A DNA stretch of 64,000 bases, from contig OZ038422.1 of assembly GCA_964036155.1 (NCBI GenBank), positions 51,483,201 through 51,547,200 of the forward strand, in the 5' to 3' direction. The notes beneath the pieces were generated by a model. The model ran no database searches, was not told the DNA's origin, and saw only the letters and a program-made list of their open reading frames with translations. The stretch comes from Diploscapter coronatus (Eukaryota; Nematoda; Chromadorea; Rhabditida; Rhabditidae). The position numbers and the translations under genes were made by a program. Of this stretch, positions 26,107 to 38,000 are shown in pieces (positions within the stretch are counted from its first letter, which is position 1; the number at the start of each line of letters is the position of its first letter).

Positions 26107-27379
26107 CTGAAAATTGAAGCCATCATAATTGGCAGTTAATTTTTTAAATGTCGACAAACATGACGATCATCAACTAATGACATCTTGATATTCTTATATA
26201 AAGAAAATTGTTGGAGCGTATTACATTATAAAGTTATTAGTATTGAGCTACTTTGCTAAGCTAGCACGCAATTTAATAAAACACTGCATAAAAGCCAATG
26301 TGATGATTTTTGATGTTTATCACAAAAATTCTCCCAAAATATCTCCCAACCCCAAAAATCCATCATTATCTTTCTAATCCACTGTCAATTGGGATGTCGC
26401 ATATTATCAGATTATCGTTATCACCTGGTTTTCATTTTCTTTGATATCGCATTGTTTCTCCCTGGCCTGCATTCTTTTCATCGAAACCATTCTTCTTTTC
26501 CATTGTGATATTTTTTATATTTCTTCTCTCAAAATGTTTTTCGTCTTTTTCTCTCTGATTTATTATCATATCTCAGACTTCTATTTCTCCTTTCTCTCAT
26601 GATATTTTCTCTTCTATAATCATATTTCTAACATCTTTCAGTTCATATAACTCTCATTATATGTTCTGTCTCTTTATATATTTCTTTTATTCATATGGTA
26701 TTTTCCAATTTCTCCATTTCTCACCACTAATTTTCCCATCATATTTCCTCTTTCTATATAATATTTCTGGCTGTTTATTTCTCTAATATTCACATAATGT
26801 TTCCACCATTTTACATTTGCATCTTTACATATCTAACCCGTTATATGCCCTCACCACACATTCACTGTTCTATATCATTAATTAGGGCAAGCATCTGCCT
26901 TTTTCCCTAGCGCCCTCTCATATTTTCATGATATTTCATCATTTATCACCATTCTTCTATTTTATATCAATCTGTCATTATTCCTTATTGATATTTTTTA
27001 CTATCATCATCGATCTGTAAATAGCTTGCAACTTATCTGAAACAGCAAAAGAAATGGATATGAAGAGTAAAATGACCCGGATTATTCATATTTTAACACT
27101 TGAAACTTTTGTTTTCGATTTTCCTTTACATTCATTGAACCTTACAACTGAAATATCTATGTTTTTCATCAATATCATTTCTTTATCATCTTAAATTTGT
27201 TTTTGTTAAAATATTGTCAAAATCTATCAAATTTTCTCGTTATCGAACTTTCTTTTCCCTCTATGCTATCAATACTCTCCCTTTTATCATTTTAGAAGTT
27301 GTATATTTTCCGCGACCTTCGTTCTTCGCATATCTCTTCAAAGTTGGAACGATCTCCCACCTCACGTTTTATCGATTTC

Positions 27380-27423
27380 TTATCAGTTTTATCAGTTAGC
27401 TGAGGCGGTCTTTCTACTGATAA
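27380..27423. promoter_or_regulatory. cluster of three ACTGATAA (GATA-factor) sites
   Basis: Three exact ACTGATAA octamers in 44 bp: inverted at 27380-27387 and 27389-27396, direct at 27416-27423. This is the ELT-2 consensus of C. elegans intestine genes. The nearest gene reading away from it is the ShKT gene on the minus strand, about 1.3 kb downstream, so this is likely its promoter or enhancer. The other flank, chw-1, is 4.5 kb away. Confidence 0.55.
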
Positions 27424-28815
27424 GTTGATAGAGACAAAGACTTTGTTTGCTTATTAAAAGTTCTCCCGCAAAGTGTTTTTATATCACCATTATTTTATAC
27501 TGCAAGTATCGATTATGATTTTAGTTAATCTAATAATTAGTTAATTAAAATGAGATTATACCCCAAGGAGTATAGTTATTACAAATTCTCCAATTGCGTA
27601 TATCTTTGAAACATTTTTTCTCTCAAAAATATATTTACTCTCAAAATTTCATGCATTTCTAAATTTTTCGAGATTCTTTATTATTTAAAAAAGTTTTATC
27701 CGTCCAGCGCAATGACTATAAGATGTCTGATCAAAAAATCCTATCTTTCAAAATAGTCATTCTTAGTTTTGTCATCTCCCAAAATCCCCTACTTAGTTGT
27801 TATCGCTTCGTTTATTTACCCCTGATTTTCTCAATCACTCGAAAATGTGCAAAACAGTGTGAAGGACGAGAATTCGCCCTATCGAAGAAAAAATCACTCC
27901 CCGACCGACGAAAAACTACGAATCGAGCAAATCTATATACGGAAAACGACCTGACAAACACACTTTAGTGGCTCGATTTTGCTCTTTTTAAGGTTTAGCA
28001 CACAGCGAATACCTACCGAACGCAATAACGTACATATTTTATTTTGGTATATCATAAAATTCTTATGATATCTATTTTAGGAACAGAAATGTTTAGATTC
28101 TGACCTGAAAGTTGGATTTTTCGCAATTTTTCATCATCTGACCCCGGAATACTTTCAACCAGAATAATATTCTAGTAGAAAGGATTCAAAAAGAAATTTT
28201 CTTTAATAAAAGTAGTTACGTAAGGGCACAAAATAGCGCTTCACTAAAAAAATAGACTTAAGCCTGCCTAGATCTGTTTCTTGGAGATATATCATGCTGT
28301 TTTGTATCTTGGTACTTTCGATTTCAATTTGTCTCCTACTCCCTAAACCAAACCCTGACGATCAATTTGCGAATCTGTCATTTATCATTATGGCATCGTG
28401 TTACAATTGCAAATCTGCCGCCATTTTTGGCAAAAACTGGGACAATGGATGAAGCCGAACCACTCACCATTCTTTATTTCTAATGATTTTTGACTATTCG
28501 ACGATCTTCATCACTCTGCCACCACTAATCATCAACATATCATTGTCTCTTTCTCTCAACAATGCTGATTAGCCGGTTCATCATCTACCAAACCATAAAA
28601 CCTGTCCGCACTTTTGAAATTCCAAACCTAGTCTCTTTTTCTCGTAAATCGAGCGATATTTCTTGAAATCTGGTTTCTTTTTCGCATCTAGAAATTCAAT
28701 TCTCTTTTCCGTATCAATTTCACTTTGAGATAGAAGGGATAGAGTGACGATATGATTTATTGCAAATCACCAATTTTGAGAAAATACCCCCTGTATGTCT
28801 AACAGATTGTTTAAG

Positions 28816-28983
28816 TAGAGTCCGCAAGCTTCGCTTACTTTGTGAAGCAAAAATCGGTTTAATTTTTAAGAACATCGGTTTGGAAAAAGGACAACTTTTC
28901 AGTGCCTCCCAAAACAGTCCTGATTCAATGGTGTAGATTTTGAAACGCTAGCCTCAATTTCGCAAAATCGCTTGCGGGCTCTA
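28816..28983. repeat. 168-bp MITE with TA-bounded inverted termini
   Basis: Left terminus TAGAGTCCGCAAGC; right terminus is the inverse of TAGAGCCCGCAAGC (13 of 14 match). Both ends begin with TA, the duplication typical of Tc1/mariner-related elements. A partial second copy lies at 63757-63850 in opposite orientation. There is no coding capacity. Confidence 0.7.
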
Positions 28984-29783
28984 TGTTTAGATTAGCATAT
29001 GGGTAAGAGAAAATTTCCAATTTAAATTGAAAATTTTTGATTTATAGTAAGTGCCATATGTGAACGTTCAATAACCTTGAAATCAACGACTGAAATTGCC
29101 ATTTCTAGCGATTGTTCTCAAAATTTTCGACATTTTTCATGAATGCTTCAAAACTTTCTATCCAATGTTGAAAATCGTAAACCTCCAATTGTCGTTCTAT
29201 CATCGTGAGATATTTTATTTTAAAAAATCTTCATTTACAAGATAAATAGTTATTTTTATTGATTTATGGAAATCAGATCCATTCTTACGCAGTTTTCGTT
29301 CTTAATGATACTATACCCATTTCAATCGTTTTTGCATCTTATGTCGTTGTTGTTGTTGTTGGTTTAATCGCTTTTTGGCACGTCCTTGAAACGGTTGATA
29401 AAATCTCTCTTTCCATACTTAATAATAGAAATGCTTAACCGTCTGGTATGTTTAAACCTTGTTTTCCTTGCCGCTTGCAATACGACGCGTTTTACACATG
29501 CATTTGCATGGAATTGGCTTGCGTAAAATGTTCGCCAATACCAATTGTAAAATCAACTTTTGTCAATGGGAAATGTGTCAGATTCAAAGAAAACTAGAGA
29601 TTTTCGCACTTGGGCATATTTTACGCCTTGTATAATTTATCATCTTTCTCATCGTTTGTGCAAATAGCTAGATTTTGCCTAATGAGGTTCTTGAATTATC
29701 ATAAATCGCGTCTTTGTCATTTAGAGCTAGATATTTTGGATTCATGATTTGAAAGATTTCTTAAAATGGGATCTTGTTGTGTT

Positions 29784-29917
29784 GTTGATTAGTGAGGAAA
29801 TCGATATTCATGAATTAAGTAATAAGAATTCGAATTTGGACGCGAAATAGTGAGTCGCGTAGAAGAGAAACGAGACGAATAGCGCAATTTTGAATATCGA
29901 CGTTCTCTCCAGTCAAT
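29784..29917. repeat. short MITE-like repeat, copy 2
   Basis: Left end GTTGATTAGTGAGGAAA then TCGATATTCA. Right end TGAATATCGACG then TTCTCTCCAGTCAATAA, which is the inverse of the left end of copy 1 at 938. The core GAGTCGCGTAGAAGAGAAA is shared with copy 1. The ends are therefore inverted repeats of each other. Confidence 0.65.
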
Positions 29918-31012
29918 AATAGAAGGATATTTTTTCTTTATATAATTTACCATCGTGATCTTCATACACCTACGAAATTGCAAAATTCAGCCAAATGGTG
30001 TCCTTTAATAATTATAAGTCATATCGCAATCATTCACAATCCCGCAAAATTTAGCATTTTGATCTCAAGAAAAGCCTTGTTCCGAACGGTTTCCTAATCA
30101 CCCCAAACTCTTCCGGTTTCTAGAAAAAATTAGAGATTATTAGAAAAACGGAGACCGGAAAGAAAAAATCTGTCGGAGTCTGGAGAATTTCATATTTTCC
30201 TCTCATATAGGCTGATTTGCAAACATTAGGCATGTCTTTCCTCTGCGCGAAGTTTCAAGAGTGAATGCGAACCTTCTCAGCAGCTTTTCACACCATTTCT
30301 CTTTATCTTTCACGGTCTCTTCATTTTCTATATTATTTCCTCATTTTTGTCTCTTTTCCTCTTTATTTGCCACACTATTTCTTAGTTTCTAACTCTTGTC
30401 CCTTCAAAAGTGCCTTTGTTTTGCATTAGCCTTATCATTAAGATGTTTCTTTCTTTCACACCTCTTCAAGCCTTGCTACATTTTCGGTTTTGAATGCGAA
30501 ACGAGGATCGTTTTGACTAATTGCGCATTATTGATACGTTTCATGCAAAGTTAGTATCTATCATCGTCTTTGGTGTTATAGTTGTTGGAAATGCAGAGTC
30601 TTCCACCCTCAACATGTTCTTTCCTATACCCCTTTCTTGAAACGCTTGCAGAATATTGCAAAGATCGAGTGTTTTCTTTTTTTTGCTATAAAATAAATAA
30701 CTCTTAGTTCTCGAGTACTAATGTCATGCTATTTTCGCGTTTATATTTGCTCTATTGTATTTTCGTCAATAGGCAAAAGCCACGCCTTGTCGCTATTCTA
30801 CAAAAGAATGCGCGTAATTTTAATTACTTTTCCGTTTAAATTATATTTCAGCTAGAAGTTATGCTTTCCAAGTTTATGCTAATTTTTACGGTTTTTCTAT
30901 GTTTTCTTCATAATTATTAGGGTCTAGTGGACAATAGATAAGCAAATTTTATGTCTTCATGTTTTGCATAGAGGCTATTAGCTACTGAAAAGCGGCTACT
31001 GATGGGCCTTTG

Positions 31013-31036
31013 TTTGCATATTAATTTGCATTTGCG
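31013..31036 (+). promoter_or_regulatory. tandem POU-octamer-like motif upstream of chw-1
   Basis: TTTGCATATTAATTTGCAT followed by TTGCG combines two TTTGCAT half-octamers around a TAAT core, about 0.9 kb before the chw-1 ATG. A palindromic CATGCATTTGCATG lies at 29497-29510. Such sequences are bound by POU-homeodomain proteins such as UNC-86; binding here is inference. Confidence 0.3.
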
Positions 31037-31928
31037 CGATGGCATGATAGTGTTATTCCTATTCTTATATTTTTACGACTTTTGGCGATAAATTAGTCTA
31101 AACCTTCATTTTCTACAAGATTCTAGCTGATTTAGAGTTGTTTCATTTTTATGTTCTACTAGACTTGTTGGAAGATAATTTGTTTTAAGAAAAGAATAGT
31201 TGTTTTGAAACTAGATATTTTGAACTAATGAGGAATTTCTTTCAGTCACAGTTAAGTGCTGAATCAGTAGTGATAATTTAGAAATTCTATCAAATGTTAT
31301 AAATTTCATTTTCTTCTTTCTTTGAAATTTTAATCGAAGTCGGACTATTATTTACTTTTCATACTTTTTCGGGTATAGTGAATTTCTTTTAGCCCCCTTA
31401 TTTGATGAAATGCTTGGCGCTTATTCACCAAGGGCTTATTGTACATCATATTTGTCAATGTTTCATGAAGCTGTTCCTTTCCAAGACCTTCTTCCAAAAT
31501 TTTTCGTCCTCTTTACTAGCGCTCTTTAAATAATAAACAATAAGCAAGCCGTACGCGAGCTCCGTAAATTTTTTAATGGATTTTTCCTATACATTTTCAT
31601 TAGAAAAATATACCAATTATTGGAATAATTTTATTTTCAGAGTCATGCACATTTTTTTTGAAAAATACCTCCGATATAATCTCAGAGTCTACACTTCATT
31701 TTACTATCCGTCATGTTTAAAAACTTCCCATCTCAATACCTAACCCTCGATAATTAATTTTATGAGGTTATTGCCTCTGAAGTTATAAAAACTATCTAGA
31801 ATTCTTGCTGCGCTCGGGGTTATTTTGTACATCACTTGGCTTACTACTTCCTACGTTTCAAAATATCCCATAATTATACTCGTTTTCGATTATTAATTAA
31901 CCAATTTCAAAATATTCCAGGTTCCTAA

Positions 31929-33342
31929 ATGGAGGATTGGAACGAGAACGAGGTGGTGCACCCGCTGAAGTGCGTATTGGTGGGGGACGCGGCCGTCGGA
32001 AAGACCTGCCTCATCGTCTCCTACACCACAAATGGATTCCCGCAGCATTACACCGCGACCGCGTTCGATAATTATTCAGGTAAAGTTTTTAATGATAAAG
32101 GCTACATTAAGGAGTCACGAAAGGTTGAATATTTCTGCATAGAATTGTAATTTTTACAATCCTACCCAGGAGATAAATTACTAAGGTGGTTGGTATTGAT
32201 TAAAATTATATAAAAACTCTTTAAATAGGGTATTACAGTTTTTTTAAACCTAGTTCGGCAAATTAACTAACGATAAATTTTTCAATTGATTGGTTGAAAT
32301 AAAAAAAAAATTATATTAGAAGCTTCGTATTATTCAATTATTTTCTATTTTTAAATCAGCCGAATACGGCTTCTCATCAAAGTAGAGAATTTCAAGCATA
32401 TTTATCAAAAAGATCGAAACGTATCCAGAAATTTCTACTTTCAAATCGAACTTATTAAATTTTAGTAGTGGTTCGAGTCGACAAACGGCCCATTCAACTA
32501 CAACTTCATGATACTGCTGGACAGGTTAGCTTATTTTTAAATACAGACCTAGGAAGCGTTTTTCTCAGACGGAAATAAACTATAGGGGATAGGCCGCAAG
32601 AACGAATTCATAGCTATGATACTGATCGCATTCGTGGAAAATTTAACAAATTGCATATTGGAGAGTGAAATTTGTTCTTAAGTATATATATATTGGGCGT
32701 AGGTCGCAAGAGTCATCTGACGATCGCCCTCACTAGAACAGTTTAAATATAAAAAAATCAACTAACTGAAATTATTCGAAACCCTTGCCAGCGGTCCAAG
32801 GGGTTTTTGCAATAAAGCAGCTTCGAGTTGCATTTGTTTATTCCTATTCGTAACATAGGGAATCGACTGAACCGCCGTGAAATCCGCCTGATTCTTCCGA
32901 CGGTGACGGTCCTTGTAGTTCCTAATTTTTTGCCATTTTATAAATTACGCATCGATTCATATCAGTCCAGTATTAGTTTCAAATTGCGAGCTTAATGGAC
33001 TAGCTCTATTGAAGCATATTCAAAATTTGGGACTTTTCTAACTGTCATAACCTCAGGTCAGCCCTAAGGATAATTATAAGAAAATTCGGTTATCTTAGCA
33101 CGGGTTTAATTGAAATATATTATTTTAAAATAGCTTCCTTACCTTCCACAATTCACTTGGGAAATCACGCAGAACAGTACTGTTGAAATGTTGACAAAGA
33201 GCATTTTAACTTGGGCCTGAAAAGAATAAAATGAAAAACGTTGTTAAGCCCGGAACGACTAAATGAAAACTGAACGAACTGAACCTCGAACGCTCATGAA
33301 ATAAGACCATTGCTCGGATCATGAAGCTCGCGGGATTTATTC

Positions 33343-33373
<31 letters not shown>

Positions 33374-35091
33374 GATTTCTCAAACTATTTCACAATTCGG
33401 GTTCAAACAACGGTGCCGCCGATTTTTGACAGCCGTTTGAGGGAAAAAGCGCTGACCACACCCCCTCAAATATCCAATGGATATACCAGGAACGTTTTCT
33501 GATGACTATTTTTCGACATGAGAGAGATTTTTTGATCGGTCATTTTCTCCAGTCCAGTTTTCAGCCAATGGCTATATCCGGGTTGGATTTGGCAGCGGTC
33601 AGACAGCACCAGGAAATGGATAAATTTAGATCTCTTGCCAGGATAATCAAATTCGGAAAATTGAATACGTTTCAAAAGTTCTTATCCGAAAAGTAATAGT
33701 TCGTAAATCACTAAACGATGGGAATGAGGCACTTTTAGAAATTTTGTCTTGAACAACAAAATTCGATACTAAATGGTTTATATATTTTATGTAATTCGCG
33801 GGCGCCATAGCATGATGAATCTAAAAAAATTATCTGGGAAATAAAAAGTTTCAAAGTATTCAATGTCAAAATTGTCCATTTTTACGCAATATAGTCTCAG
33901 TAGGATGACGTAACCGGGGCTGGACGGAATTCTGTTCCAGGGGGTTTTTGGACGATTCCGTTTCTGTTTCCGGGTTATCAAAATTTTCATAATTTCTAAA
34001 AAAAATCTAAATTCAAAATTGTCTGTATTTCATCCAATTTATGATCGATAGTGGATGAATCCTCAAAAATTCAATCATTCAGGCCTCCTTCGACTCGCTC
34101 CGACCACTCTGCTATGAAGATGCGGACGTATTCGTCGTGGTTTATTCAGTATCCGAGCCATCAACGTTCCACTCGATTTTGCAACATTGGCTACCCGAAA
34201 TATCGCGGCGGTCACCATCCACACCAAGTAGGCTTCAATAAAATCCTATTATTGAAAGTGGAAAGAGAGTTATTGAAGTTCGTTTGTACTACTTGTAACT
34301 AAACTGAAACTAGTTTTTTCTATTCAATTCAAAGATTGTTTGAAACATAAGGGAGGTTATAAAATATCGAGGAAGAAACAAACTTGCAAATATCATTCAT
34401 TCACATTTTGTTAGCATTCAATTAAATTCCAAATAAATAACGTCTAGGGTATGAAGAAAGGAATAGATAATTAGCATAATTTTTAAAAATTACAGTAATT
34501 CTCGTTGGAACTCAAGTCGACCTTCGATGGAAAGCCATGCGAGAAACAGTTTCGACTGCGAAAGGCAGAGCTCTGGCTGCTCACATTGGGGCTGTTGAAT
34601 TCTTTGAATGTTCAGCATTGACTCAATATAATTTGAAGCAAGTAAGAATATCTCAATAGGTCTTCGAATAATTATAATCAGCCTATTATTAGTGAATGAT
34701 TCGTTTGTTTTTATAAACTAATATATGCTTTTCGAAGTGCATATTCGAATGGACAATAACGATAGGTGTTGGGAGCAACTTACGAAAATTTCAGAAATAT
34801 GTTGTGAAAGTTTATTCAAATTCGATGTAATTAGAATTAAAAGTAGTAGTCTGCCAATTTTTTATCAACTCTATCGTTCTGCGCAGAGGAACAGCAACTG
34901 ACAATAAAAGACATAATAAATCTCTAATTTTCCTGAAACTTATCAGAAAAGTTCAGATGTTCGACGCAGCAATCTTAGCGGGTTTGGAAAACAAGCGAGT
35001 GCCAGCGAAGTCCACGAAAAGCCACAAATCGTCAGCAATCAAGCACGGACTGTTCCAGCGATTTATAGATATTACGAAAAAGCTGATATGA
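31929..35091 (+). CDS. chw-1: CHW-1, Chp/Wrch-type Rho GTPase (211 aa)
   Basis: Rho-family GTPase related to RhoU/RhoV; in C. elegans it acts in axon guidance and cell polarity. Five exons: 31929-32079, 32466-32524, 34083-34227, 34496-34641, 34957-35091. The ATG is 8 nt after an ATATTCCAG acceptor. G-box 1 is GDAAVGKT (19-26), with Ala21 at the place of Rac/Ras Gly12. Switch I contains TATAFDNY. Switch II is [15 protein letters not shown]. The G4 motif is GTQVDLR (TQxD rather than TKxD) and G5 is ECSALTQ. The Rho insert region is short. The C-terminus ends in ITKKLI with no CAAX cysteine, so classical prenylation is not possible. I chose the acceptor at 34956 because it gives LKQMFDAAI, matching the Rho family; an acceptor 10 nt upstream gives another open frame. 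The 1.56-kb intron 2 hosts a nested gene. C. elegans CHW-1 is about the same size and lies near egl-9. Confidence 0.93.
32762..33204 (-). CDS. nested small secreted peptide gene (73 aa)
   Basis: Two exons on the minus strand, 33143-33204 and 32762-32921, entirely inside chw-1 intron 2. The start codon is 10 nt downstream of TTCTTTTCAG, a good trans-splice acceptor. Residues 1-19 are a signal peptide ([17 protein letters not shown]). The mature part is basic and starts [12 protein letters not shown], giving a possible prohormone cleavage site at Arg28-Arg29-Lys30, followed by about 43 residues ending [14 protein letters not shown]. It has no cysteines after the signal peptide. The splice phase (2+1) closes correctly and the exons are GC-richer than the surrounding intron. 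Family unknown; a neuropeptide-like precursor is possible but not shown. It is probably transcribed from a promoter near the (GA)n tract at 33349-33373. Confidence 0.68.
33349..33373. repeat. (TC/GA)n microsatellite
   Basis: About 12 uninterrupted TC dinucleotides on the plus strand, reading GA on the minus strand, about 145 bp upstream of the nested gene start codon. GA-rich tracts are common in nematode promoters; a promoter role here is inference. Confidence 0.8.
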
Positions 35092-38000
35092 TTTTCCTTT
35101 CAGATTCATTTCTTCCGGTTATTAACATTATATCAATAAGATTGTGATTTCTGTGGATTTGATGCTGACTATTATTTCATTTTGACATCTGGTGATGTTT
35201 TACCATTTATTTGTAAATCGATATGCGAACAGACGATTATTGCCATAATGAGTCCATCAAAATATCGTATATTTTGTGGTTAATTAAAATAGTTCCGAAC
35301 CTGTGGAGATTTTTAATTTTGCTAGTTTTGAATTGAATCAGTATTATCAGTGAATTCAGGGTATATTCTTGATTGTGTTTGAGCGAATAATTCAGTTGTG
35401 AAAATTTGGCGACGATGATTTTTGTGTGCTGATGAAGTCAAAACTCTTTTCTGAGGAGGAAATTCTGAACAATTTGTCTTAGCTTTAATATTATTAATAA
35501 TTAATTTTGCCTTTTTGGAATAAGTTTTTGATCATTATTGTGTACGTATTGTATAATTTTAAAATGATAAAAGAATTTCCAAATTCTTAAAGCTTAAAAT
35601 GATTTGAAAAACAAACGAATTTGTGCATGCATTATTTCAAAATATTCTATTGTTTCCAACTTTCATGTCCCAGAAATATGTACATTATAAAATTAAAAAC
35701 TTAATATATTACGTTCGATATGTATGGTTTTAACGTTATTATCAAAACCAAAGATCATAGATTTGGTGCCAGTTTCATATATTAAAAGCTTCTATTTTGG
35801 ACTCTACAACTCTCTAGTAATGAAGATTGGGGCTTATCACTCTATTCTGATGACATATCAACATTTATAAGACTATTCTTAAATATCTATAAATGACCAA
35901 ATATAATCCTTTCAAATAATATATGACTTGGTATCCTTAATATGCATATCATCTTTATCATTTACACCATGTAGAGTATATTACGAAGGTCATAGTTCAA
36001 TGTTAATCAACTGACTAACATTTTAATCGATAAGGGGTCGATCATGCATTATGGATTATAACTAGGTTAATATCACAAATTTAGTGCCTTAACAATGAGC
36101 AAGCCCCCTTTGTTATTTGGTCACAAAATCATTCCTTGTCAACAATAACAAAGCCTTATCGTTTTAAATACCGTATTCATTAAACTTTCTTTTCGAAAAA
36201 AAAAACTTTATCACAAAAATTCGTTATTTTTAGAAGCCATAAAATTCATGTAGCGATTTTTGGTTTTGAGCCTCATAAAATTTTCTATTTCGCTTGAAAA
36301 TTTTGAGGAAAATAATATTTTTCGAAAATCTCGAGGTATTTTTAACTCCTTGTCTATATTCTCACGTATTTTGTAGCATTGTTTATTAGATTAGAGCATA
36401 TAAAAGAATTTGAGCAAATTTTCTGTTATTTTTCCGAATTTTAGCGAAAATTCACGTATTTGTGCGAAATGTGCGAACAATTTCACATCGCTCGTATAAA
36501 TTTTCGAGCAGGGAATTCGAAAACTCCCTAACAAAATGTTTAGTTCCAAATGCAATAATATCTCGCAATTATACTCGACACTTTTGTGTATAATTATTGG
36601 TTATACATAAGTTTGGTAAATTTCGTTATTATGTGCAGCTGATTTGGGATTATTTTTGATTTCACAACTTAGAATTTTTGAACTCATGTTCAACTATATG
36701 TTTCGACATTTATTACGATAAAAAGTAATGTATTAATTTTGATTTCAAAAGTTATTTTTCTTTTACGATTTTAGATATTTTAGAAAATTAATCAGTAACT
36801 GTGTGTTTAAAATATCTTTCTTCGGAAAGACTCATCATTCCTTTTTAGTATAACTCATTGTCAATTCTTTTACTGCTTTAATCATAGCCCCGGGCTTATG
36901 ATATTTTGCTGAAACCGAGTGAAAATGTGTGAAGGAAGGCGGGGAAAGGGTAAAGGAAATTAAGAGTGGTGGAGAGTGAAACAGCATTAAAGATTAGAGA
37001 GGTGGAAAAGACGGGAAAGTAACTGACAAATATGCATGAAATAGCATTGTTAATGAGAGAGTCAGGGATAGCAGACGGTTAGAGAGGTAGAGTAGTGCGA
37101 GAAATAGTGAGGAAAATAGTGGTAAGGTGAGAGACGCAAAGAAAAACAAAGGTCGGACACCAAATGCATAAGAATACGTGCAAAAGCGCTCGTTTCGGCG
37201 GCACCGCGCTGGGCCAGAGGCATGAGAAAATGCAAAACGAGAGAAACGGAGAAAACCGACGAAATACTACTGCTAAATGAGAGAGTACGGAGAAGACGGG
37301 CAAGAAAGAAAGACCACTCGTCAGCGATAAACGCAGAGCGAAGAGGAAATAGCGCGCAAATTTGAGATACGAAAAGAAATACAGCTGGTAAATTGCGCTG
37401 GAAAAGTAGAGACGATAGAGAAAACGTCGAAATTTCTCCCCAGCGTTGCGTCGTCACTTCTAATTTCTCTCGTTCCCCTCCTCTACTTTTTGTTGTTTTC
37501 TCTCTCTAAACCTCCGTTTTTGATATGTTCCCTCCACTTTCCTCGTTTTTGATCGCGACTTCATGTAAGCATCTTCGTCTTTTCGCATGAGCGTTTTTTC
37601 GGGTCCTATCACCAAATCACGAAGCTCGAAAATCGCCTTCTTGGTAAAGGTTCCGGGACCCATTTTGTCTATTTTGCTCTCGGCCCTTCTGAGATAATGT
37701 GGTTTGTTCCCACTAGGGACTTCTTCAAACGATAGTGGAACTATTTTTCTATTTTTCAATTCTTATGTGATAAAGAATAGGCCCGTAAAACCGGATTTCG
37801 TTGATTAGAGATTATTTCCTGGTGTAAAATCATCGTCAGCAAGATTCTCTCTAGTGACCCTTATCTCAAAATGATGCCACTATATTATTTTCCTAACGGT
37901 CTACTGTAAAGTCTAGAAATACTTATGAAGTATCGGGCTCTCCTTTTTCCTAAATTGGCCAACTCAATCCATCATAACTCAAAAATAAAAATAGACGCAG

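Larger units (their letters stand above)
26107..31928. other. 5.8-kb upstream region of the ShKT gene and chw-1
   Basis: Should contain the missing 5' exon of the ShKT gene, the GATA cluster at 27380-27423 and the chw-1 promoter. 26390-27000 is strongly pyrimidine-rich on the plus strand, with recurring T-runs. MITE-like repeats lie at 28816-28983 and 29784-29917, and POU-type octamers at 29497 and 31013. No further coding exon is supported. Confidence 0.4.

Noticed and set aside
37062..37457. 131-codon open frame on the minus strand
   Set aside because: Reads Phe/Ser/Leu-rich because the plus strand is purine-rich; two frames are open over the same bases, there are no splice partners and no motif.
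37460..37759. 99-codon Lys/Arg/Glu-rich frame on the minus strand
   Set aside because: Looks somewhat protein-like, but has no trans-splice acceptor, no homologue I recognise, and continues the purine-biased block. Not enough to call a gene.
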